From positions 32,501-96,500 of the forward strand of contig JADJFV010000003.1 of assembly GCA_016708435.1 (NCBI GenBank): a stretch of 64,000 nt of DNA, written 5' to 3'. Source of the stretch: Leptospiraceae bacterium (GTDB lineage: Bacteria > Spirochaetota > Leptospiria > Leptospirales > Leptospiraceae). Position numbers and translations under genes: made by a program. Shown piece after piece: positions 18,083 through 27,100 of this stretch. Numbering within the stretch: position 1 is the first letter of the stretch; each line of letters starts with the position of its first letter. The notes under the pieces were generated by a model. That model searched no databases and was not told where the DNA came from. It saw nothing but the letters and a program-made list of their open reading frames with translations.

Positions 18083-19198
18083 ATGAATGAAACGGATGTA
18101 GAATTAAACACAGAAGACCAGAGCTTTAATAAGATAAAAACTCTTGCGAAAGAGGCTTATAAGCTGATTGATCAACGAAAATACAAAGATGCGAAAGATA
18201 AATTTTTGGAGCTTTTAGTAACTGATCCTAATAATACGTATGGATTAGTTGGCATGGGAGATTTACTTTATAAAACTCAAAGCTACGAAGAAGCAATTAA
18301 GTATTACAAAACATGTTTAAGCCTAGATACATCCAATAAGTTTTCCATCATGGGGCTAATGAACTGTTACAGAGACATGAAACAGTTGAACCAAGTAATT
18401 CATATCGCAGAAGAATATCGTCATATAACGATGTCTGATGCTTCCATTTTGAGTAGGGTAGCAGACGCGCATCGAAAATTAAAGAACTTTAAAGAATCCG
18501 AAATCTATTATATGTCCGCTCTCCAGATCAATCCTACTGATCAATATGTAATCGTGGGTATCGGGCATCTCTATTTTGCCTGCCAGCGTTATCAGGATGC
18601 AATTAAGTGGTGGGAAAAGCTTGTAGCTACACAACCAAATAATATTAAAATTCTAACTGAAATAGGAAATAGCTATCGTAAGATTAAAGACTTCGATAGA
18701 GCAATCGAATACTATGAAATAGCAAGATCACTAGACGAAGGAAATTTCTTCGCACTCTACGGGCTTGCAGAATCCTACAGAGGAAAAAAAGAATTCAAGC
18801 GTGCCATTGTATTCTGGGAAAAAATTCTTCATTTTGATCCGAACAACAAGCTTATCATTAACCGCTATGCAGATAGTCTACGTGGACTTGGTGAATACGA
18901 AAAAGCGCTTGAGTGTTTTAATCGCATCCTTACATCAGATGAGGATTATTTTGCATTACTCGGGAAAGCTTCGACTCTCATTCTCATGGGTGAAACAGAG
19001 AAGTCGCAAGAAATCTTTTTACTCCTCCGCAGAAAAGATCCTCTCAATCCGCGTCCTGTTATGGAACTCGCTGATTTATGGTTTTACTCTAAGAATGAAA
19101 AAGAGAAAGCAATCTCTGTATTAAAAGAATTCCTAAAGAGCAATCCTTCCAATACAGATGTGAGCATGAAACTAGATCAGCTCCAAAACGAGATGTAA
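18083..19198 (+). CDS. TPR-repeat protein, about nine repeats
   Basis: This 371-aa protein consists almost wholly of 34-residue TPR units, starting near residue 18 (AYKLIDQRKYKDAKDKFLEL) and running to residue 360. Typical units are YGLVGMGDLLYKTQSYEEAI and NRYADSLRGLGEYEKALECF. No signal peptide or membrane helix is seen, so it is likely cytoplasmic. TPR arrays form protein-binding superhelices. The upstream gap (17886-18082) is AT-rich and holds CTATAG-type palindromes but no clear promoter. Such long TPR proteins are common in Leptospira. No specific partner can be inferred from neighbours. Confidence 0.8.
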   Translation: MNETDVELNTEDQSFNKIKTLAKEAYKLIDQRKYKDAKDKFLELLVTDPNNTYGLVGMGDLLYKTQSYEEAIKYYKTCLSLDTSNKFSIMGLMNCYRDMKQLNQVIHIAEEYRHITMSDASILSRVADAHRKLKNFKESEIYYMSALQINPTDQYVIVGIGHLYFACQRYQDAIKWWEKLVATQPNNIKILTEIGNSYRKIKDFDRAIEYYEIARSLDEGNFFALYGLAESYRGKKEFKRAIVFWEKILHFDPNNKLIINRYADSLRGLGEYEKALECFNRILTSDEDYFALLGKASTLILMGETEKSQEIFLLLRRKDPLNPRPVMELADLWFYSKNEKEKAISVLKEFLKSNPSNTDVSMKLDQLQNEM

Positions 19199-19205
19199 TA
19201 AAGAT

Positions 19206-19258
19206 TAGCCACTGAGTCAAAGAGCAATAATAAGCGAGCTTTCAGACTCAGAGGCTAA
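19206..19258. repeat. Intergenic hairpin of the GCCACTGAG family
   Basis: TTAGCCACTGAGTC (19206-19219) pairs with GACTCAGAGGCTAA (19245-19258), one mismatch. It fills the gap between the TPR gene and the metallopeptidase gene. Confidence 0.6.
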
Positions 19259-19267
19259 AGGTTGTCT

Positions 19268-20299
19268 ATGCTTTCGTTTATAGAATTTCTACTAAAGCAT
19301 TGTATTATATTTTGTTTAGTTTTATTTTTTTCAAACTGTAATAAGAAAACGATTCAGAAGAATGAATATGCTCAGTTATTAAATGAGCATCCAGCGACGA
19401 ATTCTAAAAATTATCCAAGGCAAAGTGGTGATTGGACTTCGCGAGCGGTTAATATAGATTCGACTCGAATTAGTTTTACTAAAAGTGTAAATGAAATTGA
19501 TGGGTTTACGGAAATTCCTACTGAGTCTACTTCGATGGAAGGAATGAGGACAAAGTTAGAAGCTATTTCTAAGTCGTTTCATCCCAAAGTAAAAGATTTA
19601 TTTGATAAATACCTATTTGCAATCTATTTTTGTGAAAAGTTAGGTGGCACAGGCATATCGGGGTTTATCTATGACAATCAAAAGAATAAGCCTGTCGGTG
19701 GTTTTATTATCATTGATAGCTCTGTGATAAATAAGAAGGCAAATGACTGGATTACTTACAAAGAAAGATCCGCATTTCAATTAGGAGATATTTCTCTTCA
19801 AATCCAAATCGAAAACGAAACAGAGAATACGATTGATAATGCGCTTCGTTATATTTTACTTCATGAGATGGGTCATATCATTTCGAATACTCTCGGCATC
19901 AGTCCCGATTTACGAATGGCTACACCGGATTACAAAGAGTATCCGTTCTTTAACGAAATATGGATTTCCGAGAAGGAAAGCAATTATGATACAAAGACAT
20001 TTCCATTTCGCTCTAAGGTAAAATTTTACTCTTCCGATTCTTCTGCTTTAAAATTGGATTTAGTCTGGGATCAAGTTTATCCAATCTTAAATAAAACTAG
20101 ATTTACAACTTTATACGCGGCAACGAATGCACTCGATGACTTTGCAGAAGCATTTGTGTCCTATATCCATTGCATTCTAGACAATCGTCCCTGGGAGCTA
20201 ACGCTTTCCAAACAGGGAAAGGTAATCTATAAAATGAAAAATAGAATTCATGAATTGGAAAGAGAGCAAGAATTTCTGCGCAGAAATGTGTTTAAGTAA
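19268..20299 (+). CDS. Lipoprotein with zinc-metallopeptidase motif
   Basis: The signal MLSFIEFLLKHCIIFCLVLF precedes FSNC, a lipobox. The central motif LLHEMGHIISN (about residue 198) is an HExxH zinc site; a Glu in DDFAEAFVSY (about 290) may be the third ligand, as in gluzincins. There is a possible substrate region between. ATG at 19268 follows AAAGG, better than TTG at 19262. Product: about 343 aa, lipid-anchored, probably periplasmic or at the surface. Family name unknown to me. It could act on peptidoglycan cross-bridges or proteins. No immediate partner; cobC is convergent. Confidence 0.7.
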   Translation: MLSFIEFLLKHCIIFCLVLFFSNCNKKTIQKNEYAQLLNEHPATNSKNYPRQSGDWTSRAVNIDSTRISFTKSVNEIDGFTEIPTESTSMEGMRTKLEAISKSFHPKVKDLFDKYLFAIYFCEKLGGTGISGFIYDNQKNKPVGGFIIIDSSVINKKANDWITYKERSAFQLGDISLQIQIENETENTIDNALRYILLHEMGHIISNTLGISPDLRMATPDYKEYPFFNEIWISEKESNYDTKTFPFRSKVKFYSSDSSALKLDLVWDQVYPILNKTRFTTLYAATNALDDFAEAFVSYIHCILDNRPWELTLSKQGKVIYKMKNRIHELEREQEFLRRNVFK

Positions 20300-20325
20300 G
20301 TTCTCCTAGCTTTTTAAGTTTCGTT

Positions 20326-20886
20326 TTATCTATTTATATACTCTACTGTCAGAAATTCTCCGGAGAGAATAACCTTACTTGCACTGCCATAGTCCACTTT
20401 AATTCGAAAAGAATTTTCTAAAGGCATTCCAAGAATATGCGCTAGCAAGGCTCGAATGACACCACCGTGGGTAATTAGTATTAGGCTATCCTTTTTATTT
20501 GTAATCTCTTGCCAGAAGGAGACTGCTCTTGTATAAAGCTCGAAATAAGATTCGCCATCGGGAGTGCGATTGTTTACGAAATCAAGATGCCATGCGTCAA
20601 ATGCTTGTTTGCCAATGCTATCCCAGGTATTTAATTCCCAGTCTCCGAAGTTTAATTCTTTTAATCTTGGGTCTAGTCTGATTTCTTTACAGTTTAGTTC
20701 TTCACTTAGAAATTTACAGCGAGTAAGCGGACTTGAGTAGCAGACTAAATTTTCTAAATTAGGAATCTTTGATTTAACTACTTCTGCTTCCCTTAAAAAA
20801 CTTTCTGCAAGACCTATATCTGAATTCCCATAACAAGTATTTTCAGCAATAGAGACTTTGGTATGACGAACTAAATAAATTTCCAT
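20326..20886 (-). CDS. cobC: Alpha-ribazole phosphatase (histidine phosphatase family)
   Basis: This removes the 5'-phosphate from alpha-ribazole phosphate or cobalamin phosphate late in B12 synthesis. Histidine-phosphatase motifs: LVRHTK with the nucleophile His8, SPLTRCK, the Glu in ELNFGDWE, and the second His in LITHGGVIRALL. Length (186 aa) fits CobC. It overlaps cobS by 16 bases and ends the cobT-cobS-cobC operon. Sequence alone cannot separate CobC from other small phosphatases, but the operon makes it very likely. Confidence 0.88.
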   Translation of the reverse strand: MEIYLVRHTKVSIAENTCYGNSDIGLAESFLREAEVVKSKIPNLENLVCYSSPLTRCKFLSEELNCKEIRLDPRLKELNFGDWELNTWDSIGKQAFDAWHLDFVNNRTPDGESYFELYTRAVSFWQEITNKKDSLILITHGGVIRALLAHILGMPLENSFRIKVDYGSASKVILSGEFLTVEYINR

Positions 20887-21629
20887 TGTAAAAATAAATA
20901 GATTCCTAAGTAAAAAACAATTTCACTTACCTGTTGAGAGGCACCGAGGCAATCTCCCGTATACCCGCCGATATGCTTTTTGAAGTAGTAAGATAGATAC
21001 GAGCGCGTCATAAGCAAAGGAATTAGAATCAGTAGAATGAATACTTTCTTAAAAAGAAGTAGGGGAAGAAGCCCGAAAATACTCGCTACAATGAGTGAGC
21101 CTAAAGGGAGTGCAGTAGAAAGAGGCTTTGCTTTTCCTTCTTCTTTTACATATACCATAGAATATAAAAGGCTAATCGAGATAAGCCGGCTGATGGCGTG
21201 TCCGCTTACAATTGCAATTGGTATCATCATCGGATTAATTTCAGAAAGGAGTAAAAATTTTAAAATCAGTAAGAGGATAATACCGATTGCCCCGAAGGCT
21301 CCTATTCTAGAATCCTTCATGATTTCTAAAATTCTTTCTTTTGTGTATCCTCCACCAAATCCATCACAGGCATCAGCAAATCCATCTTCATGAAAGGCTC
21401 CCGTGATCCAAATAGAAGCAATCATGGAAAGTAAAACGGCAACTTTTAGGGGAAGGATTATACTAGAGAACATGAATACTGTTGCGCTTAAGGTGCCTAC
21501 TAGAATACCAACTAGCGGAAAATAGCGAGAAGACGCATTCAGTTTCTCCTGAGAATAATCCAGTGTAGGAACAGGTAGCCGAGTAAAAAACATCAAGGCT
21601 GTAAAAAATAGTTCTAATTCTCTTCTCAT
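20871..21629 (-). CDS. cobS: Adenosylcobinamide-GDP ribazoletransferase
   Basis: This integral membrane enzyme joins adenosylcobinamide-GDP and alpha-ribazole (or its phosphate). The signature HEDGFADACDGFGGG near residue 80 and KDSRIGAFG near residue 105 are the CobS active-site motifs. Six or seven membrane helices fill the 252 residues. Start ATG at 21629 overlaps the cobT stop (ATGA). It works between CobT and CobC. Confidence 0.93.
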   Translation of the reverse strand: MRRELELFFTALMFFTRLPVPTLDYSQEKLNASSRYFPLVGILVGTLSATVFMFSSIILPLKVAVLLSMIASIWITGAFHEDGFADACDGFGGGYTKERILEIMKDSRIGAFGAIGIILLLILKFLLLSEINPMMIPIAIVSGHAISRLISISLLYSMVYVKEEGKAKPLSTALPLGSLIVASIFGLLPLLLFKKVFILLILIPLLMTRSYLSYYFKKHIGGYTGDCLGASQQVSEIVFYLGIYLFLQWKFI

Positions 21630-22660
21630 TTGCTTGTAACTCCCGCCTCATCGAACGAAGCCATGTCATTTAAAAACTTCACAGAAGCGGCAACTATCGG
21701 ATAGCAAATAGCAGCCCCTGTTCCTTCTCCCAATCGCATTCCTAAGTTTAATATCGGTTTGCCCCCGACATTACCTAGAATCATTTCGTGTGCTTTCTCT
21801 CCTGATAAATGACTATAAATACAATAATTCGTAACTTCTCTAGAGAAACTTTTAGCAAAAAGTAAAGCAGTCGTTACAATAAACCCATCAATTAAAATAA
21901 CCATTTTATTTTCTGCTGCTTGTAAGAGCGCACCTACGATCATAGCAATTTCAAAGCCACCATAGGTTTGTAAAATGGAAAAAGAATCTGTTGTTGGATG
22001 AATCGAGCTTGCTTTTTTTAAGATTTCTTTTTTCTTGAGTAGCTGATCTTCATTAGCCCCTGTTCCTTTTCCTACACAATTTTCAAGAGGAAGACTTAGC
22101 AGTTTGCTAATGAGTAGAGCGGATACTCCTGTGTTGCCGATTCCCATTTCTCCAAAACCAATGCAATTGCATCCATGTTCAAAGATTTGGTCTACGATTG
22201 AGGCACCGTGTTCAATTGCTTTCTCGCATTCTTCTTTTGACATGGCAGGCTCTTTTAGAATATTCTTCGTTCCAAATCCAATTTTGGCATGAATTAGATT
22301 CTCTGCTCCTTCAAAATCATAGTTTACTCCTGCATCTACAACTTTTAATTCAAGATTATTGGCACTACAAAAAGCGTTAATAGCCGCACCTCCTCGCAAA
22401 AAATTCGTCACCATCTGGTGTGTTACTTCTTGCGGATAAGGGCTAATGCCTTCCTTTGCGAGTCCATGGTCTCCTGCAAAGACAACAATCGTTGGTCGCT
22501 TTAATTTAGGAGTAATTGTCTCCTGGATGAGACCGATTTGCATTGCAATCTCTTCTAGTTTTCCGAGAGATCCCGGTGGTTTTGTTTTTGTATCAATTTC
22601 TTTTTTAAGTGCGGGCAGAATATTTGTAGATGGTTTTGTAATCGTAAATTTTTTTAGCAA
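21626..22660 (-). CDS. cobT: Nicotinate-nucleotide-dimethylbenzimidazole phosphoribosyltransferase
   Basis: CobT makes alpha-ribazole phosphate, the lower ligand precursor of B12. It shows the motifs PPGSLGKLEEIA, FAGDHGLAKEG, GEMGIGNTGVSALL and the catalytic Glu in LRLGEGTGAAI near the C-terminus. Length is 344 aa, as usual. The gap upstream (22661-22743, about 80 bp) is too short for a typical cobalamin riboswitch and shows no B12 box. It heads a three-gene operon with cobS and cobC. Confidence 0.95.
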   Translation of the reverse strand: MLKKFTITKPSTNILPALKKEIDTKTKPPGSLGKLEEIAMQIGLIQETITPKLKRPTIVVFAGDHGLAKEGISPYPQEVTHQMVTNFLRGGAAINAFCSANNLELKVVDAGVNYDFEGAENLIHAKIGFGTKNILKEPAMSKEECEKAIEHGASIVDQIFEHGCNCIGFGEMGIGNTGVSALLISKLLSLPLENCVGKGTGANEDQLLKKKEILKKASSIHPTTDSFSILQTYGGFEIAMIVGALLQAAENKMVILIDGFIVTTALLFAKSFSREVTNYCIYSHLSGEKAHEMILGNVGGKPILNLGMRLGEGTGAAICYPIVAASVKFLNDMASFDEAGVTSK

Positions 22661-22743
22661 AATAATTTCCTAAGTTTAAATATAAGAAATAGTAATTTCT
22701 ACTTGTGAATATTGTCATCCCCAAAATTATCTTTTTGCAAAAC

Positions 22744-23271
22744 TTATCTTTGTGTTATTCTTTCGCTAAGTCCAATTTTACCACCTGTGTAGAATCCATA
22801 GAGAATGCATTCACAGGTTTCCCACATATCATCGGGATCACTTACTCCTTTAGTGTTGAGAGGCGTGCAGTCGTAAGTGCCGGCATGATCGATCTTGTCA
22901 TTTAGAAGAGCGATCTCCGTTAGAATTTCTTTTTCTTTTGCGGTGGACAAATTAGCATTACCCTCTCTTGCACTATCTAACATTCCACGAAATAATTTTT
23001 GTTTTCCATTGAACAGAGAATTGTTCTTGCAACTGCTTTCTTTTGTAATTTTTACTTTCTTCATTGCGATAAAACTTGCCCGATCTCTTTGTTTGATGTA
23101 AAAGAATTCCTGTGTGTCATTTGCGCAAAGAGAATTGGTTCGAAGCTTCAAGGGAGAGTAATACCATACATAATCGAATTTCCAGATTTGTCCTTTGGTG
23201 GGTGCAGTAATTTTTTCGCAAGGATCCGGAAGTAAATGAAGAAGAATCGCAGTCGCCAAATAAAAAATCAT
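22744..23271 (-). CDS. Secreted cysteine-containing protein, paralogue of the gene at 34530
   Basis: This 175-aa product starts with a short hydrophobic stretch (MIFYLATAILLHLLPD) that may be a signal peptide. It has at least seven cysteines. Near its C-terminus is MWETCECILYGFYTGGK, which matches SWETCGCLVYIRFPGGK in the protein encoded at 34530-35129, and both end a few residues later. I do not recognise the family. Start at 23271 follows an AAGGG site. The cysteine pattern suggests disulfide bonds outside the cytoplasm. It precedes cobT by about 80 bp on the same strand but is probably unrelated to B12. Confidence 0.6.
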   Translation of the reverse strand: MIFYLATAILLHLLPDPCEKITAPTKGQIWKFDYVWYYSPLKLRTNSLCANDTQEFFYIKQRDRASFIAMKKVKITKESSCKNNSLFNGKQKLFRGMLDSAREGNANLSTAKEKEILTEIALLNDKIDHAGTYDCTPLNTKGVSDPDDMWETCECILYGFYTGGKIGLSERITQR

Positions 23272-23345
23272 AATATTTCCCTTCCTGTCCTAGTGGCAAT
23301 TATTGTTTTGCTTTATATCAACTTGGATTTATTTTTGCATATAGA

Positions 23346-25208
23346 ATGAAATTTACAAGGAAAATATCTCTTTTCTTCGCTTTCGCAGCGAGTTTACTTT
23401 TTTACTGCAAGCCTATGAATTTTGAACATACAAAGTTTCTGCAAGGTGAATATGGATTTATGCAACTAGAAAGTATCAATGACAGAACACCCGAGCGCTG
23501 CGAAGAGTTTCCTTTGAAAATAAAAATTCCGGCGGCTGTTTCTCAGTATCCGGAGTATAAGCGGTTTACGAATTTCGCCTATTGCATTCCTTTTCAGGTA
23601 AAACTAAGCGAGAACGTAGATTGGGGAATCTTTCTTGGATTTGTGGATAACAAGCATAGAATTTTTCTAAATGGAAAATTAATTTCTTCTACTGAATTAA
23701 AGGAAAAGCGCGGTTATTCGCTATTCTATGAGAGTCCGATTCTATTGCCCATTTACGAACATGGGCTACAAGAAGACAATGTATTAATTGTGAAAGCTAG
23801 TAAGTTTAATCCTGATGCAGAGGACGGAGGAGGAATCTATGCAGGCATACTTAAACTCGATGATTTCGAGAGGATTCGAACACAGAATCAAATCTCAAAG
23901 GCTTACGGACTTAGTAAAAACGTTCTTTTCCTTTCTACTTCTCTTTTATTTTTTATTCTATATCTATCTAGAACGGCTAATCGGGAGTATCTCTGGTTTG
24001 CAGTTTTTTTAGTTGGAATTACTATTTATGAATTTTGTCGTTTAGAGTTAAAGCAAGACTTAGGCGTAAATTTAATTATCCTGAAATACATTGAATATCT
24101 AATGCTTTGCTTTTTGCTTCCTATCTTTTCCTTTTTTTTGTTTGCAATTCTTTATAAAGGCAAATATCATTTTGTCCCTTTAAGCATTCTCGCAGGTGGT
24201 GCTGTATTCTTTGGTTTATTTATATTTGCCAGAGATATTTATCAGGTCGAGATAATTAATACTAAATATCATGTTCCGTATTTACTTTTTTCTTGCATTG
24301 TTTTATTTATTTTCACTGCTCGCGAATTATTTAAAAAAAATCAAAGAGCACTGCCTGTCTTTATAAGTAGCTTCATTCCTTTCTTGCTAACTTTTTTTGA
24401 TCTATTGAATAAAAAATACCAAATCCTTCCTGCATTTGCAAACATTCAAGTCAGCGGAGATTCTATATTGATCCTGGTGACAATGATGACATTTTATGTG
24501 TCTTATGGGTATTATTCGCTACAAAAGAAATTAGACAATACAATGCACAAGGAAGAAACTCTTCGTAAGACCTTCCAGTTGTATGTTCCACCACGAGACA
24601 TTGAAAAGATACTTAGTAATTTCAATGCGAATGAAGAGCTATTAAACTTAGGAGAGTTAGAAGAAAAAATAATTCTATTTTGTGACATTCGAAATTTTAC
24701 AGACCTCTCCGAAAAGTTAAATCCAAACCAAACTGTAAATTTTCTAAACTCTTATTTCAAAACATTCAACAGAATCATCATTGAAAACGGGGGAGTCATT
24801 GATAAGCTCATAGGAGATTGTATCATGGCGCGCTTTGATGCGAGTAAAGAATTTGATGCGATCAATTGTGCGCTTGATATGATAAGTGCTCTCGTTCCTT
24901 ACAATCGGGCTCGTAGAAAAATGGCGACAGGACAAGTCTCTCATGGAATTGGTCTTGCATCTGGCAAGGTTATTGTCGGGAATATTGGTTCGATAAACAA
25001 AATGGATTATACTGTCATCGGCGATACTGTTAATATTGCTTCTCGGTTGGAGAGTCTAACGAAATTCTACCAAGTATCAATCCTCGTTACAGAGCGGATT
25101 CAGTTGAAATTGCAGAACAAGATTCTGTTTCGGGAAATAGATACAATTCAAATCAAAGGTAAAAGGAAAATCACAAAAATTTTCGAGCCCCTCGGAATAA
25201 AAAATTGA
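23346..25208 (+). CDS. Second lipid-anchored 7TM adenylate cyclase (class III)
   Basis: It has the same plan as the gene at 9081. A signal peptide ends in a lipobox (SLLFYC, about residue 21). A periplasmic beta-rich domain (about 30-175) follows, then about seven membrane helices (185-395) and a class III cyclase domain (about 430-615). Metal Asp residues lie in FCDIRNFT and IGDCIMA, the adenine-selecting Lys in IDKLIGD and the Thr in YTVIGDTVN. VNIASRLE carries the Asn/Arg pair. This combination points to the class IIIb type, usually adenylate. The regulator gene 73 bp downstream may be linked. The ligand is unknown. Confidence 0.85.
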   Translation: MKFTRKISLFFAFAASLLFYCKPMNFEHTKFLQGEYGFMQLESINDRTPERCEEFPLKIKIPAAVSQYPEYKRFTNFAYCIPFQVKLSENVDWGIFLGFVDNKHRIFLNGKLISSTELKEKRGYSLFYESPILLPIYEHGLQEDNVLIVKASKFNPDAEDGGGIYAGILKLDDFERIRTQNQISKAYGLSKNVLFLSTSLLFFILYLSRTANREYLWFAVFLVGITIYEFCRLELKQDLGVNLIILKYIEYLMLCFLLPIFSFFLFAILYKGKYHFVPLSILAGGAVFFGLFIFARDIYQVEIINTKYHVPYLLFSCIVLFIFTARELFKKNQRALPVFISSFIPFLLTFFDLLNKKYQILPAFANIQVSGDSILILVTMMTFYVSYGYYSLQKKLDNTMHKEETLRKTFQLYVPPRDIEKILSNFNANEELLNLGELEEKIILFCDIRNFTDLSEKLNPNQTVNFLNSYFKTFNRIIIENGGVIDKLIGDCIMARFDASKEFDAINCALDMISALVPYNRARRKMATGQVSHGIGLASGKVIVGNIGSINKMDYTVIGDTVNIASRLESLTKFYQVSILVTERIQLKLQNKILFREIDTIQIKGKRKITKIFEPLGIKN

Positions 25209-25281
25209 GCTGGGAATTAATTTCAAAACTAATTGAATAAAGTATTTGCCTTATAATCCGTAAAAGTTTTTAAAGAATATT

Positions 25282-26568
25282 ATGAAAGTCCGAAGTCCTA
25301 GAGTTCTTGTTGTAGATGATGATAAATATTTGTTAGAAGTTTTTAAAATTTCACTGGAAGTTTTAGATTTTGAAATTGATGCTATTTCTGATTCTGGAAA
25401 AGCATTAGCCCTTGTTTCCGAAAAAGACTATGATTTAGTCTTTTTAGATTTAAAAATGCAACCAATTGATGGGATGCAGATTCTAAAAGAAATAAAAAAA
25501 CTAAAACCGGATACAACGGTTATTATCATTTCTGGAAATAGTGGACTCGATGATGCATTGAAAGCCGTCGATCTTGGAGCCTATCATATTTTACAGAAGC
25601 CTGTGCAAATTAAAGAGCTTCAATTTTTTGCAAAGAAAGCCTGGGAGTATCACGCGATTAAATCCGAGCTGAGAGAATTAAAAGAGGCGGCCTTTTCTAC
25701 TAAGAAAGGAAACTTTATCTCTCAGAATTCTAATATTACCAACAGCGTAGACACTGCCCTAAAAATGGCGGAAAGCAATATCAATATTTTAATTCGTGGA
25801 GAAAGTGGAACAGGCAAGAAGTTAATAGCCGAACTTGTGCATCAAAAAAGTTCTCGTGCCAACAAACCGCTTGTTGTGGTTAATTGCAATGTGCCGGAAA
25901 ATCTTCTCGAGCAAGAATTATTTGGTCTTAGTGAAGAAGCACAAAGTTCGATTAGTGGCAAATTGGACGAAGCCCACGGTGGAACTCTTGTTCTCGATGA
26001 AATCGGAGAATTATCGCATGCCATTCAGTCTAGACTATTAGCTGCGATTCAAAGCAATGAAAATAAATTAGACATTCGGTTTATTTCTACTACTAAAATC
26101 AATATCGAAGAGACTCTCAAAGAAAAATTATTCCGTGATGATTTGTTTAATCGTTTAAATGAAGTCACGATAAAACTAATTCCATTGCGAGAAAGACCGG
26201 ATGACATCGAATTGTTGTTCTCTCATTTCATTCATCGTTTCCAAAAAGGAAAAGAGATGAGACTTTCTGGCGATGCCTTCCATTTACTAAAATTATACCG
26301 CTGGCCCGGCAATGTTCTTGAGTTCAAGAACGTTATACACAGAGCCGCACTTTTAACAAAGACAGATGTGATTGAACCTATTCATTTGCCAGACGAAATT
26401 CAATTTAGAAATCGCAAAGATGATATGGATTTAATAACTTTAGAAGAAGTGGAACTCATTCATATTAAGAAAGTTCTCAATCGAACAACGGACTATAAAG
26501 TGGCAGCAAAGATTTTAGGAATCGATGCTGCAACTCTTTGGAGAAAGAGAAAGAAGTATAAGATTTAG
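25282..26568 (+). CDS. NtrC-like response regulator lacking the GAFTGA loop
   Basis: Three domains are visible in 428 aa. The receiver (5-120) has the phosphoacceptor Asp in DLVFLDLKM and Lys in LQKPVQ. The AAA+ domain (about 140-370) has Walker A GESGTGKK and Walker B GGTLVLDEIGEL. A Fis-type HTH ends the protein (DYKVAAKILGIDAATLWRKR). Between the Walker motifs, the sigma54-contact sequence GAFTGA is absent: QELFGLSEEAQSSISGKLDE stands where QELFGHEKGAFTGA-like sequence is normal. Such proteins usually act with sigma70 or as repressors. A histidine kinase is not seen nearby. The cyclase upstream may share its promoter. Confidence 0.85.
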   Translation: MKVRSPRVLVVDDDKYLLEVFKISLEVLDFEIDAISDSGKALALVSEKDYDLVFLDLKMQPIDGMQILKEIKKLKPDTTVIIISGNSGLDDALKAVDLGAYHILQKPVQIKELQFFAKKAWEYHAIKSELRELKEAAFSTKKGNFISQNSNITNSVDTALKMAESNINILIRGESGTGKKLIAELVHQKSSRANKPLVVVNCNVPENLLEQELFGLSEEAQSSISGKLDEAHGGTLVLDEIGELSHAIQSRLLAAIQSNENKLDIRFISTTKINIEETLKEKLFRDDLFNRLNEVTIKLIPLRERPDDIELLFSHFIHRFQKGKEMRLSGDAFHLLKLYRWPGNVLEFKNVIHRAALLTKTDVIEPIHLPDEIQFRNRKDDMDLITLEEVELIHIKKVLNRTTDYKVAAKILGIDAATLWRKRKKYKI

Positions 26569-26574
26569 TAGTCA

Positions 26575-26967
26575 TTAAAAATTTCCAAGAATTTCATGGC
26601 TACTTCCGCCACTTCCGCCACCGCTACTTCCACCACTGGAGGAACTACCTCCTCCACTAGAAGAGCTGCTGCTACCGCTACTGCGGCTACTACTACCACT
26701 ACTTCGACTACTACTAGAGCGACTCGAGCTAGAACTTTTAGAGGAGGATGTGCCACCGCCGCAACCGGATTTACAGTCATGGGAATACATTTCACAAATT
26801 AAAAGATTGCTAGTATTGGGAAGTGAGTTATCGCTTGTTCCAAGTAAACAAAGGTTAGTCTTCTCTTTACAACTTTGTCTACACGATGCACTACTTGTGG
26901 TATTGGAACAATCAGCCAGACTTACAATGAATAAAAAACTAAGTAAAAAAACAATTTGCGTTTTCAT
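26575..26967 (-). CDS. Ser/Gly-rich lipoprotein with low-complexity tail
   Basis: A signal peptide (about 1-19) with a lipobox-like LADC is followed by a cysteine-rich segment (about 20-70, CRQSCKEKTNLC...CEMYSHDCKSGC). A 55-residue tail of almost only Ser, Gly and a few Arg and Lys follows. It ends convergently with the regulator gene (6 bp apart). The tail is simple-sequence DNA on both strands, which creates long spurious frames opposite. Likely surface-exposed; function unknown. The tail could vary in length by slippage. Confidence 0.65.
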   Translation of the reverse strand: MKTQIVFLLSFLFIVSLADCSNTTSSASCRQSCKEKTNLCLLGTSDNSLPNTSNLLICEMYSHDCKSGCGGGTSSSKSSSSSRSSSSRSSGSSSRSSGSSSSSSGGGSSSSGGSSGGGSGGSSHEILGNF

Positions 26968-27100
26968 ATCAAACTCCTCTATAATTTAATTGTAGCAATT
27001 AAACTTAGCTTTGTATATAGGTAATATAGGAAACGGAGGGAACTACCTACGAGGTATAATTTTCTCCATTTCAATGAGACAAAAATGGGGGAAATCACTT

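Noticed and set aside
22661..22743. Cobalamin riboswitch before cobT
   Set aside because: The gap is only about 80 bp and no B12-box-like GCCACTG core with the expected structure is seen.
26596..26802. Thr/Ala-rich plus-strand ORF
   Set aside because: It is the shadow of the Ser/Gly repeat on the other strand and has no ribosome site.
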